Assembly (NCBI RefSeq): GCF_044762665.1
Contig: NZ_JBIWES010000002.1
Coordinates: 372,001 to 436,000, forward strand
Direction of reading: 5' to 3'
DNA from: Peribacillus frigoritolerans_B
GTDB lineage: Bacteria > Bacillota > Bacilli > Bacillales > DSM-1321
DNA length: 64,000 nucleotides
Part shown: positions 39,927 to 49,151 of the stretch, one piece after another
How positions within the stretch are numbered: the stretch's first letter is position 1
Layout: every line of letters starts with the position of its first letter
Position numbers and translations under genes: made by a program
The notes under the pieces: model-generated
What the model was told of the DNA's origin: nothing
Database searches by the model: none
Seen by the model: only the letters and a program-made list of their open reading frames with translations

Positions 39927-39960
39927 AAGACTTATCCGGTGGATTCCGGATAGGTCTTTT
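39927..39960 (+). terminator. Intrinsic terminator after the YhcN/YlaJ gene
   Basis: AAGACTTATCCGG (39927-39939) and CCGGATAGGTCTT (39946-39958) pair over 13 bp with one wobble, followed by Ts. Confidence 0.85.
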
Positions 39961-40051
39961 CCTATTTTAAAGAGATCTGTGGATCATGACTAACTTTAAA
40001 TAGGGTGGTTACAATAATCGAATGAACTAAAAATTTTGTAATGGGGGTGGG

Positions 40052-41563
40052 ATGGTGAGGTTATTTAAGGGCAGGAGGGAAATGGATCAAGTATCCTTCC
40101 AGGTTACTTCCAAGGATTTTAAGGAACTCCTTAAAAAGTTTAAAGCATCTAATGATTTTCTTACCTTCCAATTCCCGAATGATGATGGCTATATCATCTC
40201 CTACTTCAATTCACTGGTTAGTGCACAACAGCTCCATGAACAAGTATTGGCAGTCATGTCGAATCAACCAAAGAAGGTCCTTAAGCAACTAAAAGGCGAT
40301 ATTCCGATGGAAGATATGAAATTGACGGCTGATCTAAAAGACATTCAAAGGTTGGTTTTGGCAGGATCGATCATGATTCAATACAAGCAAGATGATGAAA
40401 TGTGTTTGCTCATTCCATGTGTTCACAGTATGAAAAGGCAAATTTCCACACCCGAGTCGGAGTATACTGTCGTTGGGTCCAAGGAGGCCTTTGTTGAATC
40501 GCTTGATTCGAATTTGAATCTGATTCGCAACCGGTTGCCCACTCCTGATTTGCAGTCCAAGGAATTTAGGGTCGGGAGCATCTCGCAAACAAGGATAGCG
40601 GTACTCTACATAGATGGGGTGGTAAATCAACAGATCATTAAGACAGTCATACAGAGAATAGAAGATATAGAATATGATACGATCGTCGATATATCGTTTG
40701 TAAGCCAGATGATCACGGATAATCGGAATTCGATGTTTCCGCAACTGATTGATACGGAGCGGCCAGATCATCTGGCCAGTGTATTATCGGAAGGGAAAAT
40801 AGGCATCATGCTGGATGGATCTCCTCATGCATTGGTTGGTCCCAATACCATCATCTCATTCTTCTCATCATTTGAAGATTATTTTCAAATTTGGAATCTC
40901 GGTACTTCATTCCGTTTGATTCGGCTTTTCGCCGTGCTGTTTTCCGTTTTGTCTTCCCCTCTGTATGTTGCCGTTTTAACCTATCATTATCAAGTGATTC
41001 CAACGGATTTGCTGCCAATCTTAATATCATCCAGGGGAGTGATTCCTTTTCCGCCAATCTTGGAAGCAATTGTGCTGGAAGGGACGATCGAATTGCTGAG
41101 GGAAGCGGCGGTCAGGCTGCCTGCTAAGGTTGGCTCTACCATCGGCATTGTTGGCGGTATAGTCATCGGTACAGCCGCTGTGGAAGCGGGATTTGTCAGT
41201 AATGTCTTGCTGATGCTTGTCGCTTTGGCCGCCTTGGCTTCATTTACAGTGCCGATATACCAAATCAGCAATACGATTCGCCTTATCCGCTTTCCTTTTC
41301 TAATTGCAGCCCAGTTATACGGGCTATTTGGAATAGCTTTATGCAGTGCATTCATATTAAGTCATTTATTGAAATTGACTTCGCTTGGCAGTCCTTATTT
41401 AGACCCGCTTTACCCGTTAAGAATTCATGACTTTAAAGATAGTCTGATTCGCCTCCCTTTTTCAAAGCAGAAAAAACGCCCGCAATTTCTGCGGACGGAA
41501 AATTCACTAAGGATAAGGAAGGAGGCAAAAATGCGAAACTCCCATAATGATATTGATGAATAA
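40052..41563 (+). CDS. Spore germination receptor subunit A (GerA family)
   Basis: This 503-residue protein matches the A subunit of GerA-type germinant receptors. It has a large soluble N-terminal region (to about residue 250), then membrane helices with LDGSPHALVGPNTIISFFSS and SSRGVIPFPPILEAIVLEGTIELLREAA, the most conserved part of the family, and a basic C-terminal tail. It lies in the spore inner membrane and helps sense nutrients. The start is uncertain: ATG 40052 is almost touching GGGGGTGGG, and ATG 40082 follows AGGAGGGAA, so it may be 10 residues shorter. The germinant cannot be inferred. Confidence 0.92.
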   Translation: MVRLFKGRREMDQVSFQVTSKDFKELLKKFKASNDFLTFQFPNDDGYIISYFNSLVSAQQLHEQVLAVMSNQPKKVLKQLKGDIPMEDMKLTADLKDIQRLVLAGSIMIQYKQDDEMCLLIPCVHSMKRQISTPESEYTVVGSKEAFVESLDSNLNLIRNRLPTPDLQSKEFRVGSISQTRIAVLYIDGVVNQQIIKTVIQRIEDIEYDTIVDISFVSQMITDNRNSMFPQLIDTERPDHLASVLSEGKIGIMLDGSPHALVGPNTIISFFSSFEDYFQIWNLGTSFRLIRLFAVLFSVLSSPLYVAVLTYHYQVIPTDLLPILISSRGVIPFPPILEAIVLEGTIELLREAAVRLPAKVGSTIGIVGGIVIGTAAVEAGFVSNVLLMLVALAALASFTVPIYQISNTIRLIRFPFLIAAQLYGLFGIALCSAFILSHLLKLTSLGSPYLDPLYPLRIHDFKDSLIRLPFSKQKKRPQFLRTENSLRIRKEAKMRNSHNDIDE

Positions 41564-41586
41564 GGTGTAGAAAGCGGTGAGATGGC

Positions 41587-42687
41587 ATGGAAGTCAAACC
41601 AAATGAAACTAAACTAATATCTCCATTTTTTGTTTTTTTCCTCATGCCAGGCATGCAGATAGGAGTAGGGATATTGGGGTTTGAACGGATCATAGCGAAA
41701 GAGGCTGGCCAAGACGCATGGATAGCGGTCCTGATATCAGGGTTGATCATAAATGTTCTGCTTTGGATGTGTTTCAAGCTTTTAGGCAGGGGCCCCCAAA
41801 CACTTGATTTGGTTGCCATCCATAAGGATTTGTTTGGCAAATGGGTCGGAAATGCTTTCAATATTTTATTCATCCTCTACTTTATAATGATTTCCATCAT
41901 TCTTATCAGGACTTATTTAGAAGTCATTCAGGTTTGGATGTTCCCTGGTGTCAATGTCCTGATGCTAATAACCATCATTCTTATTCTTGTGTATAACTTT
42001 GTGGAGGGAGGTTTCAGGGTCATTACCGGTTTTTGCATAATCGGGCTTATTATCGGATCGTCATTATTCCTTTTGAATTATTTTCCGTTGAAGTACGCCC
42101 ACTTTGAAAATTTGGGTCCGTTTCTTGATCATTCCTTTTTGGAAATCATGAAGGCCTGTAAGAAAATGACCCTGAATTACCTTGGTTTTGAATTACTCCT
42201 CATTTATTATCCTTTCATTAAAAATCGTGAAAAATCTCAAAAATGGGCCCACTTAGGGGCGTTGTTTACTATGGTGATATATTTAGTATCCATAATTGTT
42301 TCGTTGGCCTACTATCATCAAGATCAGCTGAAAGATGTAATTTGGGCAACTTTGACGTTATGGAAAATTGTAGACCTTCCATTCATTGAAAGGTTCGAAT
42401 ACATAGGGATTTCCGTTTGGCTGTTCATGGTGCTGCCGAATGTTTGCATAGGGGTTTGGGCAGCAAGCAGGACAGCGAAAAGAGTATTCGGATTCAGACA
42501 GAAAAAGATGGTGGTTCTCATTCTGATTATCATCTTAGTTTCCTGCATTTTTTTGGATAACCGCTATAGAATCGATAAGTTTAACACGATCAGTTCGCAA
42601 ATTGGTTTTTATATCGTTTATTTGTATCTTCCTCTCTTATTCATATGGCAGTCGATCGTCTATAAAGTTAGGGGGCATAAATCATGA
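41587..42687 (+). CDS. Spore germination receptor subunit B (GerB family, APC-type)
   Basis: This 366-residue protein with ten hydrophobic segments fits the GerAB/GerKB family. These are related to amino-acid permeases and form the germinant-binding membrane subunit. Landmarks are SPFFVFFLMPGMQIGVGILGF near the start, KEAGQDAWIAVLISG, and WKIVDLPFIERFEYIGISVW in the C-terminal third. It follows the A subunit by 23 bp and overlaps the C subunit gene by 4 bp (ATGA), completing the usual A-B-C order. Confidence 0.92.
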   Translation: MEVKPNETKLISPFFVFFLMPGMQIGVGILGFERIIAKEAGQDAWIAVLISGLIINVLLWMCFKLLGRGPQTLDLVAIHKDLFGKWVGNAFNILFILYFIMISIILIRTYLEVIQVWMFPGVNVLMLITIILILVYNFVEGGFRVITGFCIIGLIIGSSLFLLNYFPLKYAHFENLGPFLDHSFLEIMKACKKMTLNYLGFELLLIYYPFIKNREKSQKWAHLGALFTMVIYLVSIIVSLAYYHQDQLKDVIWATLTLWKIVDLPFIERFEYIGISVWLFMVLPNVCIGVWAASRTAKRVFGFRQKKMVVLILIIILVSCIFLDNRYRIDKFNTISSQIGFYIVYLYLPLLFIWQSIVYKVRGHKS

Positions 42688-43766
42688 AAATCAAACTTCT
42701 CTTGATAACATTAGCGAGCTTTTTGGTGGCGGCGTGCGGCGTGGAAAAGCAAATATTGGAAGATATATTAATTGCTGAAGTCGTAGGTTATGATGATGCC
42801 GAAGGCAAAAAAATCAAAGGTACGGTCGTTGTCAGCGTTCCTCAGCCTGGGGAGGAAGCAGATCTGGGTAAAGAAGTATATGAAGCGAACTCCCATGATA
42901 TAAAGGCGGCCCGCCAGCAAGAAAATGCAAAAACACCATACCCGATTGTCGGCGGGAGACTGACAGTCATTCTATATGGTGAAGGATTGGCAAGTAAGGG
43001 GTTGAATGATTATGTCGATACATATAGGCGTGACCCAATGGTGGGAAGGGATTTGTATTTAGCGGTCGTTCATGGCAAAGCGGAGGATGTAGTTAAAATG
43101 GAGCCAAAGTTGATTAAAACTCCAGGGGTTCAAGTGAAAGAGCTGATCGAACAGAATATAAGGACCAATTTGCCTGATGTAGATCTTCACAGGTATTTAT
43201 ATGCGTGCCATGGTAAAGGAATCGATCCGGTCTTGCCCTTATTGGAAACAGCAGGAGACCAAATACGGGTAAGAGGGATCGCTTTGTTTAAAAAGGATCG
43301 TTATATAGGTAAATATATCCCTTATGAAGACGGCTTTTTATATAAAGTCCTTAGTGAAAACTTTAAGCTTGGGAGTTATGAGATTAAGTGGAAGGAAAAT
43401 GACTTTACCGATATCAATAACGTGGAGTCACGTGTCCATTATCATATTTCGAATGCCAATCAAGACCCCAAGATCAGGATTGATGTGAAATTAAAAGCGA
43501 GTCTGCTAGAGGTTCAGGGCTATGACTTGGGCAAAGCGGTCGACCTGAATAAAATAGAGGCCAGGGCCGAGCATGTCATTGGTAAAAAATTAAATGAGAT
43601 GGTAACCATGTTTCAGGAGAACAATATAGATCCGATTGCACTCGGTGATCATGCTAAAAGTAAAACAAGAAATTTCGATCAAAAACATTGGGAGGAGGCA
43701 TATCCCGATATTCCAATCGAGGTCGATCTGGATATTGAAATGATTCAAACGGGAATAGCTGAATAA
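42684..43766 (+). CDS. Spore germination receptor subunit C (GerC family lipoprotein)
   Basis: This 360-residue lipoprotein has a signal ending FLVAAC (Cys18) and the three-domain GerC layout. Landmarks are the early conserved ILIAEVVGYD, a central region with DTYRRDPMVGRDLYLAVVHG, and a C-terminal domain containing KIEARAEHVIGKKLNEMVT and a final IDPIALGDHAKS. It anchors the germinant receptor on the outer face of the spore inner membrane. It is the third gene of the operon. Confidence 0.92.
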   Translation: MKIKLLLITLASFLVAACGVEKQILEDILIAEVVGYDDAEGKKIKGTVVVSVPQPGEEADLGKEVYEANSHDIKAARQQENAKTPYPIVGGRLTVILYGEGLASKGLNDYVDTYRRDPMVGRDLYLAVVHGKAEDVVKMEPKLIKTPGVQVKELIEQNIRTNLPDVDLHRYLYACHGKGIDPVLPLLETAGDQIRVRGIALFKKDRYIGKYIPYEDGFLYKVLSENFKLGSYEIKWKENDFTDINNVESRVHYHISNANQDPKIRIDVKLKASLLEVQGYDLGKAVDLNKIEARAEHVIGKKLNEMVTMFQENNIDPIALGDHAKSKTRNFDQKHWEEAYPDIPIEVDLDIEMIQTGIAE

Positions 43767-43850
43767 AAATAGAATATTCTGGAGTTTCCCCCTTTATAAT
43801 AGGGTATTGGTGTAATGATTGTGTCAATGCGGCTAAAGAGGGGGAAAAGC

Positions 43851-45530
43851 ATGGACAAAGCATGGTGGAAAGAGGCAGTTGTGTATCAAGTGTATCCAAG
43901 GAGTTTTATGGATAGTGATGGCGATGGGATAGGGGATATAAACGGGATCTTGATGAAGCTCGATTATTTACAAGAGTTGGGTGTGAACGTGATATGGCTA
44001 TCCCCGGTTTATCAATCTCCCAATGATGACAATGGGTACGATATCAGTGATTATAAATCAATCATGACTGAATTCGGGACCATGTCTGATTTCGATAGGT
44101 TGTTGAAGGCAGTTCATGAGCGTGGAATGAAAATCATGATGGACCTCGTGGTCAACCATTCTTCAGATGAACATCCGTGGTTCGAGGAATCCCGATCCTC
44201 AAGAGATAATCCGAAACGTGATTATTATATTTGGAAACCTGGCAGGAATGGGAAAGAGCCAAATAATTGGGAGTCCATTTTTAAAGGTTCAGCATGGCAA
44301 TATGATGAAAGAACCGATGAATATTATTTACATTTATTCAGCAGGAAACAACCGGATTTAAACTGGGAGAACCCTAAGCTCCGTGAAGAAATCTACAGCA
44401 TCATGACTTGGTGGCTGGATAAGGGTGTCGATGGCTTCCGTATGGATGTCATCAACTTCCTTTCAAAAGATCAAAGCTATTCAGATGGAGCCGTTCATCA
44501 TGAGAAGCAGTATGGTGATGGAAGCCCCTTTTTCCTGAATGGCCCGCGCATACATGAGTTTTTGCAGGAAATCAATCAACGGGCACTTTCTGGACATGAC
44601 GTGATTACGGTTGGGGAGATGCCAGGCGTCACACCGGAGGAAGCACAATTGTTCACAGGTAAAGATCGTGGTGAGCTACATATGGTCTTTCAATTCGAAC
44701 ATATGGATTTGGGGAAGGGACCAGAAGGGAAATGGAGTAACGATAAATGGAAGCTAACCGATTTAAAGCGAATTCTCTCCAAGTGGCAGACTGGTTTGGA
44801 GGGGGATGGCTGGAACAGTTTATACTGGAACAACCATGATCAGCCCCGGGTTGTCTCAAGGTTTGGTAATGATGGAAAGTATCGTATTGAAAGCGCAAAG
44901 ATGCTTGCCGCTTGTCTTCATATGCTTCAAGGTACACCTTATATATATCAAGGGGAAGAGCTTGGCATGACCAATGTTGCATTTGAGGGCATCGATGAAT
45001 ACCGGGATATCGAAACATTGAATTCTTATGACGAACTCGTCAATTCTCATGGCTGGTCAAAAGAGCGGATGATGTCAGCCATCCACGCCCGCAGCCGGGA
45101 TAATGCGAGGACACCGATTCAGTGGAATGACTCCCGGAACGCCGGATTCACGAAAGGGACTCCTTGGATTAAGGTTAATCCCAATTTTCCCGAGATTAAT
45201 GCAGAAAAGGCCTACAATGATCCGAATTCCATTTTTCATTTTTATAAAAAGCTTATCCAATTACGCAAGGAACATGAAATCGTCGTTTATGGCCGTTTTG
45301 AACTGCTGTTGCCGGATGATGAACGAATATTTGCCTACACGAGATCGTTGGAAGAAGAAAAGCTGTTGGTGCTATGTAACTTTAAAGAAGAGCAGGCTCC
45401 CTATACTTTGCCTGAAGAGCTGCATGCATATGCTGCCACAAAGCTGATCGGCAATTATGATCAGGAGGAAGAAGGAATCTCCAGCAAACCCCTGCAACCA
45501 TATGAATGCCGTGTTTATCATTTGAAATGA
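43851..45530 (+). CDS. malL: Oligo-1,6-glucosidase / alpha-glucosidase (GH13)
   Basis: This 559-residue cytoplasmic enzyme is a GH13 oligo-1,6-glucosidase that hydrolyses isomaltose-type oligosaccharides, sucrose or maltose. The start MDKAWWKEAVVYQVYPRSF is typical. The nucleophile is D199 in DGFRMDVINF, the acid/base lies in TVGEMPG (about E255), and the transition-state stabiliser is in NNHDQPR. The calcium-binding loop DSDGDGIGDI is present. ATG 43851 follows GAGGGGGAAAAG; an earlier in-frame ATG at 43815 is less likely. No sugar transporter is adjacent. The LacI regulator at 47560-48522 could control it. Confidence 0.92.
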   Translation: MDKAWWKEAVVYQVYPRSFMDSDGDGIGDINGILMKLDYLQELGVNVIWLSPVYQSPNDDNGYDISDYKSIMTEFGTMSDFDRLLKAVHERGMKIMMDLVVNHSSDEHPWFEESRSSRDNPKRDYYIWKPGRNGKEPNNWESIFKGSAWQYDERTDEYYLHLFSRKQPDLNWENPKLREEIYSIMTWWLDKGVDGFRMDVINFLSKDQSYSDGAVHHEKQYGDGSPFFLNGPRIHEFLQEINQRALSGHDVITVGEMPGVTPEEAQLFTGKDRGELHMVFQFEHMDLGKGPEGKWSNDKWKLTDLKRILSKWQTGLEGDGWNSLYWNNHDQPRVVSRFGNDGKYRIESAKMLAACLHMLQGTPYIYQGEELGMTNVAFEGIDEYRDIETLNSYDELVNSHGWSKERMMSAIHARSRDNARTPIQWNDSRNAGFTKGTPWIKVNPNFPEINAEKAYNDPNSIFHFYKKLIQLRKEHEIVVYGRFELLLPDDERIFAYTRSLEEEKLLVLCNFKEEQAPYTLPEELHAYAATKLIGNYDQEEEGISSKPLQPYECRVYHLK

Positions 45531-45532
45531 AA

Positions 45533-45574
45533 AAAGGACCTGTCCTTCTCCATTTAGGGAAGAACAGGTCCTTT
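45533..45574. terminator. Bidirectional terminator between malL and lysP
   Basis: AAAGGACCTGT (45533-45543) pairs with ACAGGTCCTTT (45564-45574), with an inner CTTC/GAAG stem. It lies 3 bp after malL and 6 bp from the lysP stop, between convergent genes. Confidence 0.8.
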
Positions 45575-45579
45575 GCGTA

Positions 45580-47031
45580 TTATTTTGATTTAAGGTCACA
45601 TTCCTCTAGCGGAATGATTTTCGTTTTATGCTTAATTTTATAGCCGAACCATAGGACGAAAAATAGAATCAAGCCAATGTAGGAAACGAACATTGAATTC
45701 CAATCGATCCCATCGCTGCTGAAAGCTTGATAGCCTTGTCCGATGATAATGATAATACAAAGGACAAGTGCGAATATAGGCCCGAATGGGAAGCCTTTTG
45801 CCCGGAATGGTAAAGCATTCATATCAAGGCCTTGAGCAGCGTAAGCTTTGCGGAACCGATAATGGGCAATTGCAATCCCTACCCAGGTGACGAATCCTGC
45901 CATGCCTGAAGCGTTCAATAACCAGATATAAACGACGCCATCACCGAAAAACGAAGCTAAGAATGCAACGCAGCCAACTAAAGAAGTCACGATAAGTGCA
46001 TTCACGGGTACTCCTCTTTTATCTAACTTACCTAAGAACTTCGGTGCTTTCCCATCACGTGCCAAGTCCCATAGCATACGGGTTGAAGCGTACATGCCAG
46101 AGTTACCAGCAGAGAGTACGGATGATAAAATGATCGCGTTCATGATGGATGCGGCAAATGCAAGGCCGGCCCGTTCAAATACAAGCGTGAATGGACTTAC
46201 GGCAACATCTTCACTCAATAAACGTGAATCGGTAAACGGAATGATCATGCCAATTACAAAAATGGCTAAGATATAGAATAAGATGATACGCCAGAAAACG
46301 GATTTGATCGCTTTTGGGATATTTTTTTCTGGATCCTCACTTTCACCAGCGGTCACTCCAAGCAATTCAGTACCTTGGAATGAAAAGCCGGCAGCCATGA
46401 ATACACCTAGAATCGTGAAGAACCCTCCGTTAAAGGGACCTTCGCCCATTGTGAAATTGGAAAAACCAATTGGGTCTTTCCCACCCATGATTCCGAGAAT
46501 GATCAGAACACCCGTGATCAAGAAAATGACGACTGTCACGACCTTGATCATGGCAAACCAGAATTCTGTTTCCCCGAAACCTTTAACTGACATGTAATTG
46601 ATAAGAAACATAGTGATTAACGCAATGGCACTCCAGATAATTGAAGGGCTATCAGGGAACCAGAACTTCATAATTAAGACAACGGCTGCCAATTCAGCGG
46701 CAATGGTGATTGCCCAGTTATACCAGTAGTTCCAGCCAATCGCAAAACCGAAAGACGGATCGACGAATTTGGATGCATAGACACGGAACGAACCGGCCAC
46801 TGGCATGAACGCTGCCATTTCTGCAAGACTTGTCATTAAGTAATAAACCATGATGCCGATGATCGCGTATGCCACCAAGGCACCGCCGGGACCGGCTGAA
46901 TGAATGGCACCGCCACTTGCTAAAAATAAACCTGTTCCAATCGTTCCACCTAATGAAATCATCATTAAATGACGCGCTTTCAGGCTCCTTTTCAGTTCAG
47001 TAGGGCTTGATGCTGATTGTGAATTTGACAA
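45580..47031 (-). CDS. lysP: Lysine-specific permease LysP
   Basis: This 483-residue amino-acid permease with 12 predicted helices follows E. coli LysP closely. Shared stretches are LKARHLMMISLGGTIGTGLF, GWNYWYNWAITIAAELAAV, SFQGTELLGVTAGESEDPEK, LSAGNSGMYASTRML and GQGYQAF. It imports lysine with protons. The call is strengthened by the lysine riboswitch and terminator in its 5' leader: high lysine should end transcription before the gene. The start is the ATG at 47031, just behind AAAAAGGAGTG. Confidence 0.93.
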   Translation of the reverse strand: MSNSQSASSPTELKRSLKARHLMMISLGGTIGTGLFLASGGAIHSAGPGGALVAYAIIGIMVYYLMTSLAEMAAFMPVAGSFRVYASKFVDPSFGFAIGWNYWYNWAITIAAELAAVVLIMKFWFPDSPSIIWSAIALITMFLINYMSVKGFGETEFWFAMIKVVTVVIFLITGVLIILGIMGGKDPIGFSNFTMGEGPFNGGFFTILGVFMAAGFSFQGTELLGVTAGESEDPEKNIPKAIKSVFWRIILFYILAIFVIGMIIPFTDSRLLSEDVAVSPFTLVFERAGLAFAASIMNAIILSSVLSAGNSGMYASTRMLWDLARDGKAPKFLGKLDKRGVPVNALIVTSLVGCVAFLASFFGDGVVYIWLLNASGMAGFVTWVGIAIAHYRFRKAYAAQGLDMNALPFRAKGFPFGPIFALVLCIIIIIGQGYQAFSSDGIDWNSMFVSYIGLILFFVLWFGYKIKHKTKIIPLEECDLKSK

Positions 47032-47069
47032 TTGATGTTACACTCCTTTTTATTGGAAGGGAACGAAAA

Positions 47070-47105
47070 ATAAAAAACAGCAGTCGAAAAAGATCGACGG
47101 CTGTT
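47070..47105 (-). terminator. Lysine-riboswitch-controlled terminator upstream of lysP
   Basis: On the minus strand AACAGCCGTCGA (47105-47094) pairs with TCGACTGCTGTT (47087-47076), with one mismatch and a 6-base loop, and is followed by Ts (47077-47070). It lies between the lysine aptamer and lysP. Confidence 0.88.
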
Positions 47106-47127
47106 TATAATAAACCCGTTTATCCTT

Positions 47128-47312
47128 CCGAAGATAGCTCCCCACGCTTTGTGAAAAAACGTGACAGTGGTGTTCCTATTCGGTTACACCGCCAGCAAGA
47201 ATATACATGGAATATACCCTAACTTCGGCAACTTATCCTTTCAAACGGAGTCTTTAATTTTCCAGAATCTCGTCCGTTTTACTTTTATAAGCTGCAGCCT
47301 CTAACTCATCGG
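47128..47312 (-). ncRNA. Lysine riboswitch (L box)
   Basis: Read on the minus strand the 5' leader of lysP contains the L-box landmarks in order: TTAGAGGCTGCAGC (near 47305-47290), GTTGCCGAAGTTAGG (near 47233-47219), CTTGCTGGC with GGTGTAACC (near 47200-47180), CACTGTCACG (near 47168-47158) and the closing GGGGAGCTATCTTC (near 47143-47130). Terminator arms follow at once. Lysine binding would favour the terminator and reduce LysP. Confidence 0.9.
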
Positions 47313-47559
47313 TAAATGAGGAAGTATTCAATTTTCTAAAATCGTTGGCGTCAGCTTGTGGGTGACGTCGGACGATTATATTCATGAAATTCATGCAATC
47401 GCTAATAGATTGCTAGTAATTGAGTAAACTTTACTATATCAAAATTATAAAATAACTTCTGGGATATCGCAATGATTATTTTACGTGGTTATTTTTTCCT
47501 AGTTAATGAGTGATGGCAGTAAGGAAGAATTCAAGTACTAAAATAAAGCATCCTAATGA

Positions 47560-48522
47560 CTAAACGGTTTTCCTTTTTATTAGTGCGTAGTCCAGTTTTA
47601 CATGTTTGACCTCTTCAGGATTCTCAAATAGGTCCACTGCCATTTTCCCAATCCATTCCAGCGGTAAGGAGATGGTCGTGATGTCGAGCATTTCACCAAG
47701 GCTATCATTATTGAAGCCGAGAATGGCCACATCTTCCGGTACCCTTATACCCGATTTCTTAGCGGTAAGAATGAAACCCGCCGCCGTGTCATCATTCGTG
47801 ATGATGATGGCATCAGGTTTATCCATCATCGAATTCCATTCCTGAAACAATTGTTCACCGTCTTTGATGTGATAACTGCCTTCAAATAGCCATTCTTTAT
47901 TGTTTATCAGTTGATGTTTACTCATGATATCGTTAAAGGCCTTTGTACGATGGGAACTATTTCTGCTTTTTTTACGGCCGAGGCTGTATCCGATTTTCTT
48001 ATATCCTTTAGCAATCACGTACTCAAGGGCACAGGAAAAAGCGGCATAATGATCAATGCTGATGGATGAGAATTCAGCTTGGGCTGTATCTTCACATAAA
48101 ATAATCGGTCCGTATTTTTGATAATCCAAGAGGATTTTCATTTCCGAAATCCTTGAACAAACGATAATGCCATCGAGCTGCTTCATTTGCAGCATATTAA
48201 AAGCCTGAATCTCTTTCTCTCTATCATAATTTGTTTGAAAGATGACGATATGACAGCCAATTGCATTTGCCTGTTTAGTGATTCCGTTAACGATTGCCCC
48301 GTAATATGGGTGATTGTTGAAGGGGATGATGATGCCGATAAGATTGGTTTTGCCTTTTGAAAGATGAATGGCGTTGATGTTTCTCGTATAATTCAAACGA
48401 TCGATCGCTTCTAAGACGCTCTTTCTTTTATCGGGGCTTACATATGGATGATCATTCAATACACGAGACACTGTTGAGACAGATACACCAGCACATTGAG
48501 CTATTTCTTTAATATTTGTCAT
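47560..48522 (-). CDS. LacI family transcriptional regulator
   Basis: This 320-residue regulator has the LacI helix-turn-helix at its N-terminus (TNIKEIAQCAGVSVSTVSRV), the hinge helix region (~45-58), and a sugar-binding domain with LIGIIIPFNNHPYYGAIVNG and NDDTAAGFILTAKKSGIRVP. It probably represses sugar-use genes. The nearest sugar gene is malL (2 kb away, divergent). I found no clear LacI operator there, so the target is open. It starts at ATG 48522. Confidence 0.85.
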   Translation of the reverse strand: MTNIKEIAQCAGVSVSTVSRVLNDHPYVSPDKRKSVLEAIDRLNYTRNINAIHLSKGKTNLIGIIIPFNNHPYYGAIVNGITKQANAIGCHIVIFQTNYDREKEIQAFNMLQMKQLDGIIVCSRISEMKILLDYQKYGPIILCEDTAQAEFSSISIDHYAAFSCALEYVIAKGYKKIGYSLGRKKSRNSSHRTKAFNDIMSKHQLINNKEWLFEGSYHIKDGEQLFQEWNSMMDKPDAIIITNDDTAAGFILTAKKSGIRVPEDVAILGFNNDSLGEMLDITTISLPLEWIGKMAVDLFENPEEVKHVKLDYALIKRKTV

Positions 48523-48681
48523 GGTATCACCGTTTTTTCTTTTTTTATATTGTACAGTATGAAACCCATTTCAGGGCAAGGGAACAGTGTGGGACTGCTG
48601 AAGATTTCTTTAAATAAGGTCTTGTTCTGGTATTGGTTTCATCCTTTAAGATTTGTTTAAGTCTTAGAGGAGGAGGAAATC

Positions 48682-48774
48682 ATGATGTTTCAAACTTTAA
48701 TCACCCTGTTTGTGCTTTGCGGAATCGAATTGGGATTTGCGTACTTGGCAATTTCCTTGAAACAGGAAAAATAA
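48682..48774 (+). CDS. 30-aa hydrophobic small protein
   Basis: ATG 48682 (or the adjacent ATG 48685) lies 6-10 bases after GGAGGAGG (48669-48676). The 30-codon frame encodes MMFQTLITLFVLC then IELGFAYLAISLKQEK, a single membrane-spanning segment with a short basic C-terminus. It is probably a real small membrane protein. I do not recognise it. A terminator at 48920-48960 could end its transcript. Nothing else is coding in 48523-49151. Confidence 0.55.
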   Translation: MMFQTLITLFVLCGIELGFAYLAISLKQEK

Positions 48775-48919
48775 GTGTCAAAGCCCGAATTCCGCGGCAT
48801 TATGCGTAGAAACCGTGTTTACTCGTGAATTTCACGTCGTCCCTAAATAGCTCTTCTAGGTTTATATTCACCATAAAAACTCCACAATATAAATATAACT
48901 TCATCATTCGGAATGACTG

Positions 48920-48960
48920 ACTGTCAGGGAGCTCCCTAGTGGAGCTTCCTGACAGTTTTT
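48920..48960 (+). terminator. Intrinsic terminator upstream of the mnt operon
   Basis: CTGTCAGG-AGCTCC and GGAGCT-CCTGACAG (48921-48936 and 48941-48955) form a long stem with one mismatch, followed by five Ts. It isolates the mnt operon from upstream transcription. Confidence 0.85.
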
Positions 48961-49005
48961 GCTGTGTGTATTAGTCATCCGCCTTTTTGAAATGTTTAAA
49001 AATAG

Positions 49006-49035
49006 TTGCACTTTTTTTGTATATTTGTGTATAGT
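49006..49035 (+). promoter_or_regulatory. Promoter of the mntABCD operon
   Basis: TTGCAC (49006-49011) and TATAGT (49030-49035) are separated by 18 bp. The predicted start near 49042 places one MntR-like site, AGTTGTGTAGAGGAAACT (49043-49060), at +1 and a second downstream at 49099-49118. Confidence 0.6.
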
Positions 49036-49098
49036 ATAAAATAAGTTGTGTAGAGGAAACTTTTTAGCATTTACGACAATGTAAAAAAATTTACACTT

Positions 49099-49118
49099 AG
49101 TTTTGCGCATGGCAAACT
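49099..49118. promoter_or_regulatory. MntR-type operator
   Basis: AGTTTTGCGCATGGCAAACT has the symmetric AGTTT...AAACT ends and inner TTTGC/GGCAAA-like core of Bacillus MntR sites. It sits between the promoter and mntA, so manganese-loaded MntR would repress the operon. A second, weaker candidate is at 49043-49060. Confidence 0.65.
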
Positions 49119-49151
49119 ATTTTAGAAAGATGAAAAAGGGAGGGAATATGG

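Noticed and set aside
47128..47312. Possibility that the lysP leader is a T box
   Set aside because: It lacks the T-box GGTGG antiterminator bulge and specifier layout and instead shows the lysine riboswitch landmarks.
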